A DNA stretch of 64,000 nt from Bradyrhizobium tropiciagri (GCF_001189845.1 NZ_LFLZ01000005.1:62001-126000); one strand, 5' to 3'; positions 1 to 12,418 are shown, numbered from the stretch's first letter. The notes: a model not told the origin generated them from the letters alone. Numbers and translations: made by a program.

Positions 1-403
1 CCGGGCCGAGCCTCACGGTCGACGCGACATCGCAGAGCTTGGCCACCGCAAGCGCGGTCTCGGCGAGGTCGTCGTCATGGATCATCACCTTCGGCGAGGC
101 GTCGCCGGTGATGTAGCGCAGCTCGGGAACGGTAAGGCGGGTATTGAGCGGCAGGAAGACCGCGCCGATCCGGAAGCAGGCGAACTGGATCTCCAGCGTA
201 TCCGTGGTGTTCAACGCCAGCACCGCGACCCGGTCGCCATTGGCAACCTTCAGCCCGTCACGCAGCCAGGCGGCGAGCCGCGACACACGGGCATCGAGCT
301 CCGCATAGCTAAAGCGGCGTCCGCTTGCGAGATCGACAAGCGCCATCTTGTCCGGCGTGCGCCGGCGATGATGCGCGATCCAGTCGTAATAACGAACCGG
401 CAC
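1..403 (-). CDS. AMP-dependent acyl-CoA synthetase, N-terminal part (runs off left edge)
   Basis: Reading leftward from a GTG at 403-401, a frame stays open to the window edge (134 codons). It reads like the start of an adenylate-forming acyl-CoA ligase: RTPDKMALVD near residue 14, RFSYAELDARVSRLAAWL near 28, then ALNTTDTLEIQFACFRIGA and PLNTRLTVPELRYI. The GTG is favoured because AGGAGG lies five bases upstream (409-414). An ATG two bases earlier is in a different frame that gives no family match. The AMP-binding P-loop and C-terminal domain lie outside the window. It is divergent from the acyl-CoA dehydrogenase that follows, so both probably serve the same fatty or aromatic acid pathway. 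The substrate cannot be told. Confidence 0.85.
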   Translation of the reverse strand, partial: MPVRYYDWIAHHRRRTPDKMALVDLASGRRFSYAELDARVSRLAAWLRDGLKVANGDRVAVLALNTTDTLEIQFACFRIGAVFLPLNTRLTVPELRYITGDASPKVMIHDDDLAETALAVAKLCDVASTVRLGP

Positions 404-618
404 ATGTCCCTCCTCTGGAACGGCAGTCTTGCGCCGCCTGTTCCTGGCTCGATTGATGCCATGAATTGGCAGTGGAGGGGGCGTATCGGGATACTGTCTT
501 GCGTTTAGTGGCTGGCGGGTGGCCAGATGGAAGGCGGCTCCGGCGGACAGCCACTCGACGCAAGTGAACCGGGAGAAATCCGGACATCGTCGGGCGCGAG
601 AATCAATGGAGCACGCGG

Positions 619-662
619 ATGGCAAACCCGTTCTACACCGGCGAGCATGAGGCTTCTGCGAG
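619..662 (+). other. Displaced N-terminal codons of the next acyl-CoA dehydrogenase (one-base frameshift)
   Basis: An ATG at 619, preceded by GGAG eight bases upstream, opens MANPFYTGEHEA, a typical acyl-CoA dehydrogenase N-terminus. The frame stops at TGA 664-666. Adding one base after GC at 652-653 would read through as EHEAFCEVMRRFV, exactly joining the downstream frame. The natural gene therefore probably starts at 619, and one base is missing around 652-655, either in the genome or in the assembly. Confidence 0.7.
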
Positions 663-1754
663 GTGATGCGGCGCTTTGTGGCCAAGGAAATCGAGCCTTA
701 TGCCCATCAATGGGACGAGGAGGGCGAGTTTCCGCGCGAACTCTATGCCAAGGCGTCCGAGATTGGGCTGCTCGGCCTCGGTTTTCCGGAAGAATATGGC
801 GGGATCGCCGCCGACCAGTTCATGAAGATCGTGGCCTCGCAGGAGCTGGCGCGGGCCGGCGCCGGGGGCGTCTCCTCAAGCCTGATGAGCCACACCATCG
901 GCTCGCCGCCGATCGCGCGTGCCGCCCGCCCCGAGGTCAAGGCGCGGGTGCTGCCGGAGGTGCTTGCGGGCAAGAAGATCTCCGCGCTGGCGATCACCGA
1001 GCCGAGCGGCGGCTCGGATGTCGCGAACCTCCGTACCAAGGCGCAGCGCGACGGCGACCATTACGTCGTCTCCGGCGAGAAGACCTTCATCACCTCGGGG
1101 ATGCGCGCCGACTATCTGACGGTTGCGGTGCGCACCGGCGGCGAGGGGCCCGGCGGCGTCAGCCTGCTCTTGATCGAGGGCAATACGGCCGGCCTCTCCC
1201 GCACCAAGCTGAAGAAGATGGGCTGGTGGGCCTCGGATACCGCGACACTTCATTTCGATGAGTGCCGCGTGCCGGTCGAAAACCTGATCGGCGAGGAAGG
1301 CCAGGGCTTCAAGATCATCATGCAGAACTTCAACAGCGAGCGCATGGGCATGGCGGCAAGCTGCACCGCCTATGCGCGGGTCTGCCTCGACGAGGCGGTG
1401 GCCTATGCCAAGGAGCGCAAGACGTTCGGCAAGCCGATCGCCCAGCACCAGGTCATCCGGCACAAGATCGTCGACATGGCGCAGAAGGTTGCAGCCTCGC
1501 AGGCGATGCTGGAGATGCTGGCGTGGCGGCTCGGCCAGGGCGAAAGCCCGGTCGCCGAGATTTGCATGATGAAGAACCAGGCGACGCAAACCATGGCGCA
1601 TTGCGCCTCCGAGGCGGTGCAGATCTTCGGCGGCGCCGGCTTCATGCGCGGCGTCAAGGTCGAGCGCATTTACCGCGAGGTCAAGGTCAACGCCATCGGC
1701 GGCGGCACCGAGGAGATCATGAAGGATCTCGCGAGCCGGCAGATGGGATTGTGA
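663..1754 (+). CDS. Acyl-CoA dehydrogenase (first of two)
   Basis: FAD-dependent acyl-CoA dehydrogenase catalysing alpha-beta desaturation of an acyl-CoA, passing electrons to ETF. The open frame from GTG 663 gives 363 residues. The family is usually about 380, and the missing N-terminal 14 or so are found upstream in another frame. ITEPSGGSD (111-119) is the FAD/substrate signature and FGGAGFMRG (322-330) is the C-terminal helical motif. The catalytic Glu of the medium-chain type (YEGT) is replaced by GGGT (346-349). A Glu in NSERMGM (E226) sits where isovaleryl-CoA and long-chain dehydrogenases carry their base, which suggests that subclass by inference. GAGG at 649-652 could serve as a ribosome site for the GTG. 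The substrate is unknown; the second dehydrogenase follows after a palindromic repeat. Confidence 0.9.
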   Translation: MMRRFVAKEIEPYAHQWDEEGEFPRELYAKASEIGLLGLGFPEEYGGIAADQFMKIVASQELARAGAGGVSSSLMSHTIGSPPIARAARPEVKARVLPEVLAGKKISALAITEPSGGSDVANLRTKAQRDGDHYVVSGEKTFITSGMRADYLTVAVRTGGEGPGGVSLLLIEGNTAGLSRTKLKKMGWWASDTATLHFDECRVPVENLIGEEGQGFKIIMQNFNSERMGMAASCTAYARVCLDEAVAYAKERKTFGKPIAQHQVIRHKIVDMAQKVAASQAMLEMLAWRLGQGESPVAEICMMKNQATQTMAHCASEAVQIFGGAGFMRGVKVERIYREVKVNAIGGGTEEIMKDLASRQMGL

Positions 1755-1767
1755 TGAATTTTCCCCG

Positions 1768-1904
1768 GTCATTCCGGGGCTCGCCAACGGGTCCGCGCAA
1801 AGCGCGGCCCGATGACAGGCTCCGCGAGAGCCCGGAATCCATCGGGCGGCAGATTCGATGTGAAATGGATTCCGGGCTCGCGCTGCGCGCGCTCCGGAAT
1901 GACG
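1768..1904. repeat. Palindromic intergenic repeat, family A (GTCATTCCGGGGC type)
   Basis: The element begins GTCATTCCGGGGCTCG and ends CTCCGGAATGACG, so its ends are inverted. Internally GCCCGGAATCCATCG and ATGGATTCCGGGCTCG form a second inverted pair. A related copy lies at 39424-39532. Such elements fold into long hairpins and are common between genes in this group of bacteria. It separates the two acyl-CoA dehydrogenase genes. Confidence 0.85.
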
Positions 1905-1920
1905 AGGGATAGACCGAACA

Positions 1921-3086
<1,166 letters not shown>

Positions 3087-3087
<1 letters not shown>

Positions 3088-3743
3088 TGATCACGCTCTA
3101 TCACTGCGACGCCGCGCGCTCGTTCCGCCCGCTGTGGATGCTGGAGGAGCTCGGACTGCCCTATGAGCTGAAGATGCTGCCGTTCCCGCCGCGCGTGTTC
3201 GCGAAGGAATATCTCGGCATCAATCCGCTCGGCACCATTCCGTTCATGGTCGACGGCGAGACCAGGATGACGGAGTCCTCCGGCATCTGCCACTACCTCG
3301 GCACGAAATATGGCCCGACACCGCTGATCGTGGGCGTCGACGAGCCGGCCTTTGGCGCGTTCCTGAACTGGATGTATTTTTCCGATGCGACGCTGACCTT
3401 TCCGCAGACATTGGTGCTCCGTTACAGCCAGCTTGAGCCGGAGGAGCGGCGCAACCCGCAGGTCTCCGGCGACTATGCGAAATGGTTCCTCGGACGCTTG
3501 CGCGCAGTCGAGGCCGCCGCAGCGAAATCGGAATTCCTCTGCGCGGAACGCTTCACCGCCGCCGACATCACGAACGGCTATGCGCTCCGGCTCGCCAGCA
3601 ATATCGGCCTTGCCAAGGATTTCGGGCCGAATGTCGCGGCCTATTGGGCGCGGCTACAGCAGCGCGACGGTTACAAGCGTGCGGTGGCGGCGGAGCAAAA
3701 AGCCGGGCTGGAACAGAATGTTGCGCCGCGGGCGCGGCCTTGA
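3087..3743 (+). CDS. Glutathione S-transferase family protein
   Basis: Cytosolic GST-type protein of 218 residues, normal for the family. The N-terminal thioredoxin fold shows LYHCDAARSFRPLWMLEELG (4-23), the cis-Pro strand NPLGTIPFMVD and the glutathione gamma-glutamyl site ESSGICHYL. The C-terminal helical domain contains CAERFTAADI, the N-capping box region. The ATG overlaps the stop of the acyl-CoA dehydrogenase, so it is cotranscribed with it. In such catabolic operons a GST may isomerise or dehalogenate an intermediate or protect against electrophilic acyl-CoA products. The exact reaction cannot be read from the sequence. Confidence 0.9.
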
Positions 3744-3859
3744 TCACGCCGGCGTCGGTGTGTCTCGGAATTGATCCAGCACGTCGGTGACAGCTTGCGA
3801 ATATGCGCTATGGTAGCTCCGCCGCAGCGGCCCAAAGAGCCGCGCGAGGAGGAACCGCC

Positions 3860-4693
3860 ATGGACGCGATCGTGGACGCGAAGTGCCAGAAGTCCGGCCA
3901 GCAGCAGTCCGGCCACCGAATGCTGATCACGCCGGAGCGGGTGTTCTATGCAGGGCTGCTCGGCCGCCCGCGCGAACGCTGCCCTGGCGCATTCCATGTC
4001 TATGTCGCGATCCGCGACGGCTTGCATCTGTCGACCAGCGAGGGCCGCGAGTCCCATGGCGAGCTCGCGGTGACGATGCCGAACCTCCGTCACACCATCA
4101 CCAGCGAATATCGTTCCGCGATCTGCGTCGCGATCGAGCCGGAGAGCGTGCCCGACGGCACGCTGGAAGCGGTTGCCCGCCGCCTGCAGGGGCCGGACTC
4201 ACATTTGTTCGCAAACCGGATTCGCAACGCCTATGCGACGCTCGCCGAGATGCAGCATCGCGACGCGATTGCCAATGCCGAGTTCGACACCATGTGTTTC
4301 GGCGACGCGCTGCCGCAGCGCGTGCTCGATCCGAGGGTCGTGCGCGCGATCGGCCGCATCGGGCAGTTTTCCGGCGAGCCGGTGACCGCGGCAGGCTGTG
4401 CCGCCGAGGCCGGGCTGTCGCCGTCGCGCTTCCTGCATCTGTTCAAGGAGGAGACCGGGATCTCGTTCCGCTCCTTCCGCGCCTGGAAGCGCGCGCGGCA
4501 TCTGCTGCACTTCGCCAACCAGGACATCAACCTCGCGCATCTCGCGCAGGACATCGGCTATCCCGACAGCACCCATTTCAGCCACTCGATTCGCCGCTTC
4601 TATGGCCTCAAGCCGCGCGCGATCTTCTCCGGCTCGCGCGATCTTGCGATCTACCGGACCGGGCAGGGGGCGAGTGAGAGGGTTTTGACCTAA
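3860..4693 (+). CDS. AraC-family transcriptional regulator
   Basis: A 277-residue protein with two helix-turn-helix motifs of the AraC/XylS type at about 175-255 (AAEAGLSPSRFLHLFKEETG, then LAHLAQDIGYPDSTHFSHSI). The N-terminal half is poorly conserved and should bind the effector. ATG 3860 is chosen because GAGGAGGAA lies just upstream; the frame is open further 5' from 3803 but without a good ribosome site. It follows the acyl-CoA dehydrogenase/GST unit on the same strand by about 115 bp and is a natural candidate regulator of it. The effector is unknown. Confidence 0.9.
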   Translation: MDAIVDAKCQKSGQQQSGHRMLITPERVFYAGLLGRPRERCPGAFHVYVAIRDGLHLSTSEGRESHGELAVTMPNLRHTITSEYRSAICVAIEPESVPDGTLEAVARRLQGPDSHLFANRIRNAYATLAEMQHRDAIANAEFDTMCFGDALPQRVLDPRVVRAIGRIGQFSGEPVTAAGCAAEAGLSPSRFLHLFKEETGISFRSFRAWKRARHLLHFANQDINLAHLAQDIGYPDSTHFSHSIRRFYGLKPRAIFSGSRDLAIYRTGQGASERVLT

Positions 4694-4695
4694 CC

Positions 4696-4779
4696 CGTCA
4701 TTGCGAGGAGCGAAGCGACGAAGCAATCCATCTTTCCTCGAGCTGGGGCATGGATTGCTTCGCTTCGCTCGCAATGACG
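4696..4779. repeat. Palindromic intergenic repeat, family A2 (GTCATTGCGAGGAGCGAAGC type)
   Basis: The two ends are inverted: CGTCATTGCGAGGAGCGAAG at the left and CTTCGCTCGCAATGACG at the right, with GAAGCAATCCAT and ATGGATTGCTTC inside. Near-identical copies occur at 7101-7185 and 62862-62947. It lies between convergent genes and could act as a bidirectional transcription or mRNA end structure, which is an inference. Confidence 0.9.
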
Positions 4780-4783
4780 ACGG

Positions 4784-6007
4784 CTAGAGATTCGCGCCCT
4801 GGATCACCTCGCCGAACCTCAGCCAGCCGGGCCCTTCGATCCGTTGTAACTGAAGCTGTTGCAGCGGATGATGGTTGGTCGGGCTGGTGTTGACCTTGAT
4901 GCCGGGCAACAGCGTCGGGACATAGACGTCCCTGAGATTGTTCGCCTGCGCCATGATGTTGTCGCGGGTGAAATTGCCTTTGCATTGCTCAAGCACGATC
5001 TTGAGCACGTTCGCCACCATATAGGCGTAGAGGTTGTAGCCTTCCTTCGGATTGCCGTCGGGGAAGTATTTTTCCATGAAGGCGAGGAAATCCTTCACGC
5101 CTTGGTCATTGGCCCAGGCCGGATCGGCGACGTCCTTGATATAGGCCGATGAGATCGTGCCCTGCGCCTTGTCGAGGCCGACCGGGATGATGGTCGAAGA
5201 CAGCGACGCAGCACCGCTGGCGATGAAATGCATCGGCTTCCAGCCGAGCTCATAGATCTTGCGGATCGACTGCGCGCAGAACTTTGCCGTGGTGCCCGAG
5301 ATCAGCACGTCAGGATTGGCGCCGCGCAGCGCGACGATCTGGGAATCGATCGTGGGATCGGTGACTTCGTGCGACGCCACCACGGCCGATGTCGCGAACC
5401 GCTCGCCCAGCACATCCTTGGCGCCGGCGACGAAATCCTTGCCGAGATCGTCGTTCTGGTAGAGCACCGCGATCTTTGCGTCCTTGTGCTGGCTCAGCGC
5501 ATATTTGACGAACACCTGCGCTTCGGTCCGCGCGCTCGGCGCGAAGCCCATGGTCCACGGATAGGACTTGTAGTCGCCCCATTTGTCGCCGTTCACCGAC
5601 AGGAACAAATGCGGCACCTTGGCGGCGTTGATGTATTTGACGACGGCGGAATTCGGCGCGGTGCCGAGCATGTTGAACAGGAAGGCGACATTGTCGCTCT
5701 CGATCAGGCGGCGCACCTGCTCGACCGTCTTCGCCGGATTGAACGCATCGTCGTAATAGATGTACTTGATCTGCCGGCCGGCGATGCCGCCTTGCTCGTT
5801 CAGCATCCTGAAATAGGCCTCCTGGCAGCGCGCCTGCACGCCGAGCGCGGACACCGGGCCGCTCAGCGAAGTGGTGCTGCCGATCCTGATCTCGGTGGCG
5901 GTGACCCCGGGTGTGTCTTCGGCCAGCGAAGGCCGGAGGCCCGCGGCTGCCGCTAGTCCCGCGCCTGCCGCGCCGGTGAGCCATCTGCGCCGGTTGATCG
6001 AGACCAT
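4784..6007 (-). CDS. ABC transporter substrate-binding protein (LivK/branched-chain amino acid type)
   Basis: Periplasmic binding protein of 407 residues in the type I fold family that serves Liv-type importers. The N-terminus MVSINRRRWLTGAAGAG with a following Ala-rich stretch and LAEDTP looks like a twin-arginine signal. The mature part starts with TEIRIGSTTSLSGPVSALGV, the usual beta-strand and Ser-rich ligand loop. No permease or ATPase lies beside it, so it probably works with Liv components elsewhere. Binding proteins of this group next to acyl-CoA genes often bind aromatic or short acids rather than amino acids (general knowledge). It is divergent from the BKACE gene, with a 17-bp inverted repeat between them. 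Confidence 0.92.
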   Translation of the reverse strand: MVSINRRRWLTGAAGAGLAAAAGLRPSLAEDTPGVTATEIRIGSTTSLSGPVSALGVQARCQEAYFRMLNEQGGIAGRQIKYIYYDDAFNPAKTVEQVRRLIESDNVAFLFNMLGTAPNSAVVKYINAAKVPHLFLSVNGDKWGDYKSYPWTMGFAPSARTEAQVFVKYALSQHKDAKIAVLYQNDDLGKDFVAGAKDVLGERFATSAVVASHEVTDPTIDSQIVALRGANPDVLISGTTAKFCAQSIRKIYELGWKPMHFIASGAASLSSTIIPVGLDKAQGTISSAYIKDVADPAWANDQGVKDFLAFMEKYFPDGNPKEGYNLYAYMVANVLKIVLEQCKGNFTRDNIMAQANNLRDVYVPTLLPGIKVNTSPTNHHPLQQLQLQRIEGPGWLRFGEVIQGANL

Positions 6008-6125
6008 GACGTTCTCCCCGTGATGCCGGCTTGTTGCGCCGCTTCTGCTTGAAGCAGAGCCTATGCGTCACGTGGGCTCGGCGTCTTGTGTTAACCGGCT
6101 GGCGGCGAATTGCGGCGCGGGCGCA

Positions 6126-6142
6126 TTGACTTAGCCAGTCAA
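6126..6142. promoter_or_regulatory. Candidate operator: TTGACT-N5-AGTCAA inverted repeat
   Basis: A perfect 6-bp inverted repeat with a 5-bp spacer lies in the 215-bp divergent gap between the binding-protein gene (start 6007) and the BKACE gene (start 6223). Its size and place suit a dimeric repressor or activator acting on both promoters. TTGACT also resembles a -35 box. The regulator is unknown. Confidence 0.4.
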
Positions 6143-6222
6143 CGCAAGATGGCGCGAAGGCAAATTTCTCATCATGGGAAAACCAGCAGCGCATGTGCAC
6201 TGCAAAGCGGACAAGAGACCCC

Positions 6223-7089
6223 ATGAGCGACAAGGCCGTCATCACCTGCGCGCTGAACGGCGTGCTTACCGACCCGAAGCAGCACAACGTTCCGGTGACG
6301 CCGGAGCAGATGGCGCGCGAGGCCAGGGCCGCGTTCAACGCCGGCGCCAGCATCATGCACATCCATCTGCGCCAGCAGGAACCGAACAAGGGCCACCTGC
6401 CGTCATGGGAGGTCGGCGTCAGCAAGGAGATCCAGCAGGCGATCCGCGAGGCCTGCCCCGGCGTGATCATCAACCACACCACCGGCACCTCAGGCCCGAA
6501 CTACCAGGGCGCGCTCGATTGCGTGCGTGAGACCAGGCCCGAGATCGCCGCCTGCAATGCGGGCTCGCTGAATTATCTGAAGGTCAAGGCCGACAACACC
6601 TGGGCCTGGCCGCCGATGATGTTCGATAACGCGGTCGAGAAGGTGCAGGACTATCTCGACGTGATGAAGGCGGCCGGCACCATTCCCGAATTCGAATGCT
6701 TCGACGTCGGTATCGTGCGCTGCGTCGGCATGTACCGGCAGACCGGGATGTATTCCGGGCCGCTCGAATACAATTTCGTGATGGGTGTCGCTTCGGGCAT
6801 GCCGGCCGATCCGGAACTGCTGCCGATCCTCCTGAAGCTGAAAGCGCCGGAAGCGCATTGGCAGGTCACCGCGATCGGCCGCGCCGAAATCTGGCCGCTG
6901 CACCAGCGCACCGCCGATCTCGGTGGCCATCTGCGCAGCGGGCTCGAGGATACGTTCTATCTCGGCGACGGCACCAAGGTGACGTCGAACGGTCAGCTCG
7001 TCGAAGGCCTCGCCGCCTGCGCGCGCCGCGCCGGCCGCGAGATCGCGAGCCCCGCCGAAGCGCGGCAGATCTTTGGGACGAGACACTAG
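6223..7089 (+). CDS. BKACE family beta-keto acid cleavage enzyme (DUF849)
   Basis: A 288-residue TIM-barrel protein of the BKACE family, whose founder Kce cleaves 3-keto-5-aminohexanoate with acetyl-CoA, giving acetoacetate and a new acyl-CoA. The zinc-binding HIH (H46, H48) sits in MHIHLRQQE, preceded by the N-terminal strand VITCALNGVLTDPKQ. NHTTGTSGPN near residue 86 is the substrate loop. The ATG at 6223 is preferred over an upstream in-frame start at 6193 because the family N-terminus begins right there. It is followed by an acyl-CoA ligase and carboxylase genes on the same strand. Family members differ widely in substrate, so only the reaction type is assigned. Confidence 0.9.
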   Translation: MSDKAVITCALNGVLTDPKQHNVPVTPEQMAREARAAFNAGASIMHIHLRQQEPNKGHLPSWEVGVSKEIQQAIREACPGVIINHTTGTSGPNYQGALDCVRETRPEIAACNAGSLNYLKVKADNTWAWPPMMFDNAVEKVQDYLDVMKAAGTIPEFECFDVGIVRCVGMYRQTGMYSGPLEYNFVMGVASGMPADPELLPILLKLKAPEAHWQVTAIGRAEIWPLHQRTADLGGHLRSGLEDTFYLGDGTKVTSNGQLVEGLAACARRAGREIASPAEARQIFGTRH

Positions 7090-7100
7090 GTCACGCCGGC

Positions 7101-7185
7101 CGTCATTGCGAGCGTAGCGAAGCAATCCATCTTGTCACTCGAAGACAGAGTGGATTGCTTCGTCGCTTCGCTCCTCGCAATGACG
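7101..7185. repeat. Palindromic intergenic repeat, family A2
   Basis: Second copy of the GTCATTGCGAG element: CGTCATTGCGAGCGTAGCGA at the left, TCGCTCCTCGCAATGACG at the right, with AAGCAATCCAT/TGGATTGCTT inside. Here it lies within a gene series on one strand, between the BKACE gene and the acyl-CoA ligase, and ends 19 bp before the ligase start. Confidence 0.9.
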
Positions 7186-7204
7186 GTTGAGAGGAGAACC
7201 AGAC

Positions 7205-8803
7205 ATGGACAATCTCGCAGCAACCGGCGGCGTCGTCGGGCCGGGCCGCATCGGGCGGGTCGCGATCGGCGATCTCCTGAAGCGCGCCGCGCAGCGGTTT
7301 CCCGACCGCATCGCGTTGACCGACGGCGACAGGCAGGTCACCTTCACCGAGCTCGAACGCGACGCCAATCGTTTCGCCAATCATCTGGTGTCGCGCGGGC
7401 TGAGGCCGGGCGAGAAGATCTCGACGATCTGCAACAACTCGGTCGAATTCGTCAAAGCGCTGTTCGGCATCCACCGCGCCGGCTTGGTCTGGGTGCCGAT
7501 CAACACCATGCTCGGTCCGGCGGACATGGACTACATCATCGGCCATGCCGAGGTCCGCTTTGCCATCATCGATGACAATCTTCATGCCCAGGCCGACCGC
7601 CGCGCGGCGCTGGAAGCGCGCGGCACGGAGATGATCGCGGTCGACCTGACCGGCAATGCCGGCAAGACCGGCTTGAAGGAGTTCAACGGACTTCTGGCCG
7701 GGCAATCCGACATCGAGCCTGATATCGAGATCAACGACCGCGACCTCGCGATGATCATCTACACGTCGGGCACGACGTCGCGGCCGAAGGGCGCGATGCA
7801 TTGTCATCTCGCCGTGGTCATGGCCGTGATGAGCAACTGCATCGAGATGCAGCTCTCGCGCGATGACGGGATCACCGGGCAGTTCCCGTTGTTTCACTGC
7901 GCCGGCCACGTGCTGCTGCTCAGCTACCTCTCGGTCGGCGGCCGCATGGCGCTGATGCGCGGCTTCGATCCGGTGGTTTGCATGGAGGCGATCGTCCGTG
8001 ACAAGCTCACGGTGTTCGTCGGCCTGTCGCTGATGTACCAGGTGATCCTCGATCACCCGCGCCGGCGCGATTACGATTTGTCGGGCCTGCGCTGCTGCAT
8101 CTACACCATGGCGCCGATGGGCAAGCCGCTGCTCGAACGCGCGATGGCGGACATGTGTCCGAATTTCGTGCTGACCAGCGGCCAGACCGAGATGTACCCG
8201 GCGACCACGATGTCGCGGCCGGAGGTGCAGCTCGACCGCTTCGGCAATTACTGGGGCGAGTCGCTTGTTGTCAACGAGACCGCGATCATGGACGACAATG
8301 GCAACCTTTTGCCGCGCGGCGAGATCGGCGAGCTGGTGCATCGCGGGCCCAATGTGATGATGGGCTACTACAAGGACCCGAAGTCGACCGAGGAGGCCCG
8401 CAAGTTCGGCTGGCACCATACCGGCGATCTCGCTTTGATCGACGCCAATGGCGAGGTGCTGTTCCTCGACCGCAAGAAGGACATGATCAAGTCGGGCGGC
8501 GAGAATGTCACCTCCGTCAAGATCGAGGAGACGCTGCTGGCGCATCCTGCGGTGCAGAATGCCGCCGTGGTCGGTCTGCCGTATCCGCAATGGGGCGAGG
8601 CGGTCTCCGCCTTCGTCAAGCTGAAGTCCGGCGCGGTCGCCGACGAGGCCGGCATCGAAGCGCATTGCCGAAAGCATCTCGGCGGCTTCCAGGTGCCGAA
8701 GCTGGTGCGTATCCTGGAGGAGATGCCGATGACCGCGACCGGCAAGCTGCGCAAGGTCGAGCTGCGGCAGCAGTACAGCGAGTATTTTGTGGAGCGCGCG
8801 TAG
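7205..8803 (+). CDS. AMP-dependent acyl-CoA ligase
   Basis: Adenylate-forming ligase of 532 residues that activates a carboxylic acid with ATP and CoA. The P-loop YTSGTTSRPKG is at 186-196, the adenine/carboxylate region is SGQTEMYPAT, the hinge is GDLALIDANGEVLFLDRKKD, and the catalytic Lys is in TATGKLRKVE (K514). ATG 7205 has GAGAGGAG upstream; the in-frame start at 7187 lies inside the repeat. The last base of the stop TAG is the first base of the carboxylase GTG start, so ligase and carboxylase are coupled and the ligase probably supplies the acyl-CoA chain that the carboxylase later uses. The substrate is unknown. Confidence 0.93.
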   Translation: MDNLAATGGVVGPGRIGRVAIGDLLKRAAQRFPDRIALTDGDRQVTFTELERDANRFANHLVSRGLRPGEKISTICNNSVEFVKALFGIHRAGLVWVPINTMLGPADMDYIIGHAEVRFAIIDDNLHAQADRRAALEARGTEMIAVDLTGNAGKTGLKEFNGLLAGQSDIEPDIEINDRDLAMIIYTSGTTSRPKGAMHCHLAVVMAVMSNCIEMQLSRDDGITGQFPLFHCAGHVLLLSYLSVGGRMALMRGFDPVVCMEAIVRDKLTVFVGLSLMYQVILDHPRRRDYDLSGLRCCIYTMAPMGKPLLERAMADMCPNFVLTSGQTEMYPATTMSRPEVQLDRFGNYWGESLVVNETAIMDDNGNLLPRGEIGELVHRGPNVMMGYYKDPKSTEEARKFGWHHTGDLALIDANGEVLFLDRKKDMIKSGGENVTSVKIEETLLAHPAVQNAAVVGLPYPQWGEAVSAFVKLKSGAVADEAGIEAHCRKHLGGFQVPKLVRILEEMPMTATGKLRKVELRQQYSEYFVERA

Positions 8804-10415
8804 TGGCCATCATCGAGAACACCATCGCCACCGGTAGCGCCGGCTTTCAGGGCAATCGCGACGGCATGCTGGCGCTGATCGCCCGGATGCGGGGGCTGGA
8901 GGAGCGGACCCGCGCGGCCTCCGCCGCGGCAAAGGACCGCTTCCACAAGCGTGGGCAGCTCTTGCCGCGCGAGCGCGTCGCGCTGGTGCTCGATCCGGGC
9001 TCGCCGTTCATCGAACTGTCGACGCTCGCCGGCTATATGTTCGATGTGCCGGATGCGGACAAGAGCGTGCCCGGCGGCGGCCTGGTCGCCGGCATCGGAT
9101 TCGTCTCCGGCATCCGCTGCATGGTCAGCGCCAATGATGCCGGCATCGACGCCGGTGCGCTGCAACCTTATGGCCTCGACAAGACGCTGCGGGTGCAGGA
9201 GCTCGCGCTGGAGAACAAGCTGCCCTATGTGCAGCTGGTCGAGAGCGCCGGTGCCAATCTGCTGCGCTACCGCGTCGAGGATTTCGTCCGTGGCGGCAAC
9301 ATCTTCCGCAATCTGGCGCGGCTGTCGGCGGCAGGGCTTCCGGTCGTCACGGTGACGCACGGCTCCTCCACTGCGGGCGGCGCCTACCAGACGGGCCTCT
9401 CCGATTACATCGTGATGGTGCGCGGCCGCACCCGCGCCTTCCTCGCCGGGCCGCCGCTGCTCAAGGCCGCCACCGGCGAGATCGCGACCGAGGAGGAGCT
9501 CGGCGGCGCGGAGATGCATACCCAAATCTCCGGTCTCGGCGATTATCTCGCCGAGGACGACCGCGATGCGCTGCGCATCGCGCGCGAGATCATGGCCAAG
9601 CTGCCTTGGGACCGTCCGGTCCCAGAACCAGCCGCATTCAAGCCACCGCGCTACGAAGCGGAGGAGCTGCTCGGCATCATGCCGATGGACCACAAGCGCC
9701 CCGTCGACATGCGCCAGGCGATCGCGCGCTTCATCGACGATTCCGATTTCACCGAGTTCGGCGCCAATTACGGCCCGGCGACGGTCTGTGGCCACGCCCG
9801 CATCGAGGGGCAGGCGATCGGCATCATCACCAACAACGGGCCGCTCGATGTGCCCGGGGCCAACAAGGCGACGCATTTCATCCAGGCCTGCTGTCAGTCG
9901 CGTACGCCGATCCTCTACATGAACAACACCACCGGCTACATGGTGGGTAAGGCCTATGAAGAAGCCGGCATGATCAAGCACGGCTCGAAGATGATCCAGG
10001 CGGTGACGTCGGCGACGGTGCCGCAGATCACGCTGTATTGCGGCGCATCATTCGGCGCCGGCAATTACGGCATGTGCGGCCGCGGCTTCCATCCGCGCTT
10101 CTGCTTCTCCTGGCCGAACGCCAAGACCGCCGTGATGGGCGGTGAGCAGGCCGCAGAAACCATGGCGATCGTCACCGAGGCGGCGGCCGCGCGGCGCGGC
10201 AAGCCAATCGAGAAGGAGAAGCTGGAGGCGATGAAGGCGCAGATCACGGGTGTTTTCGACGGCCAGATGGACGTGTTCTCGACCAGCGCCCGCGTGCTCG
10301 ATGACGGCGTGATTGATCCGCGTGACACGCGAACGGTGCTGTCGGAGGTGCTTTCGATCTGCCGCGAAGCGGAGGCGCGCACTCCGCAGCGCATGCAGTT
10401 CTCGGTGGCGCGGCC

Positions 10416-10419
<4 letters not shown>
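8803..10419 (+). CDS. Acyl-CoA carboxylase, carboxyltransferase (beta) subunit
   Basis: A 538-residue biotin-dependent carboxyltransferase of the methylcrotonyl/geranyl/propionyl-CoA type. It transfers CO2 from carboxybiotin on the alpha subunit to an acyl-CoA. The N-terminal crotonase-like half has SANDAGIDAGAL and THGSSTAGGAYQTGLSDY (an oxyanion-loop Gly pair). The C-terminal half has GHARIEGQAIGIITNNGPL and YCGASFGAGNYGMCGRGF. The start is GTG 8803, overlapping the ligase stop; its N-terminus MAIIENTIATGSAGFQGN fits the family. The stop overlaps the next ATG (ATGA). The sequence style is closest to my memory of MCC and geranyl-CoA carboxylase beta chains, but the acyl group is not proven. 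Confidence 0.93.
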
Positions 10420-12395
<1,976 letters not shown>

Positions 12396-12418
12396 ATCGA
12401 GGCCGCCGCATAAACACT

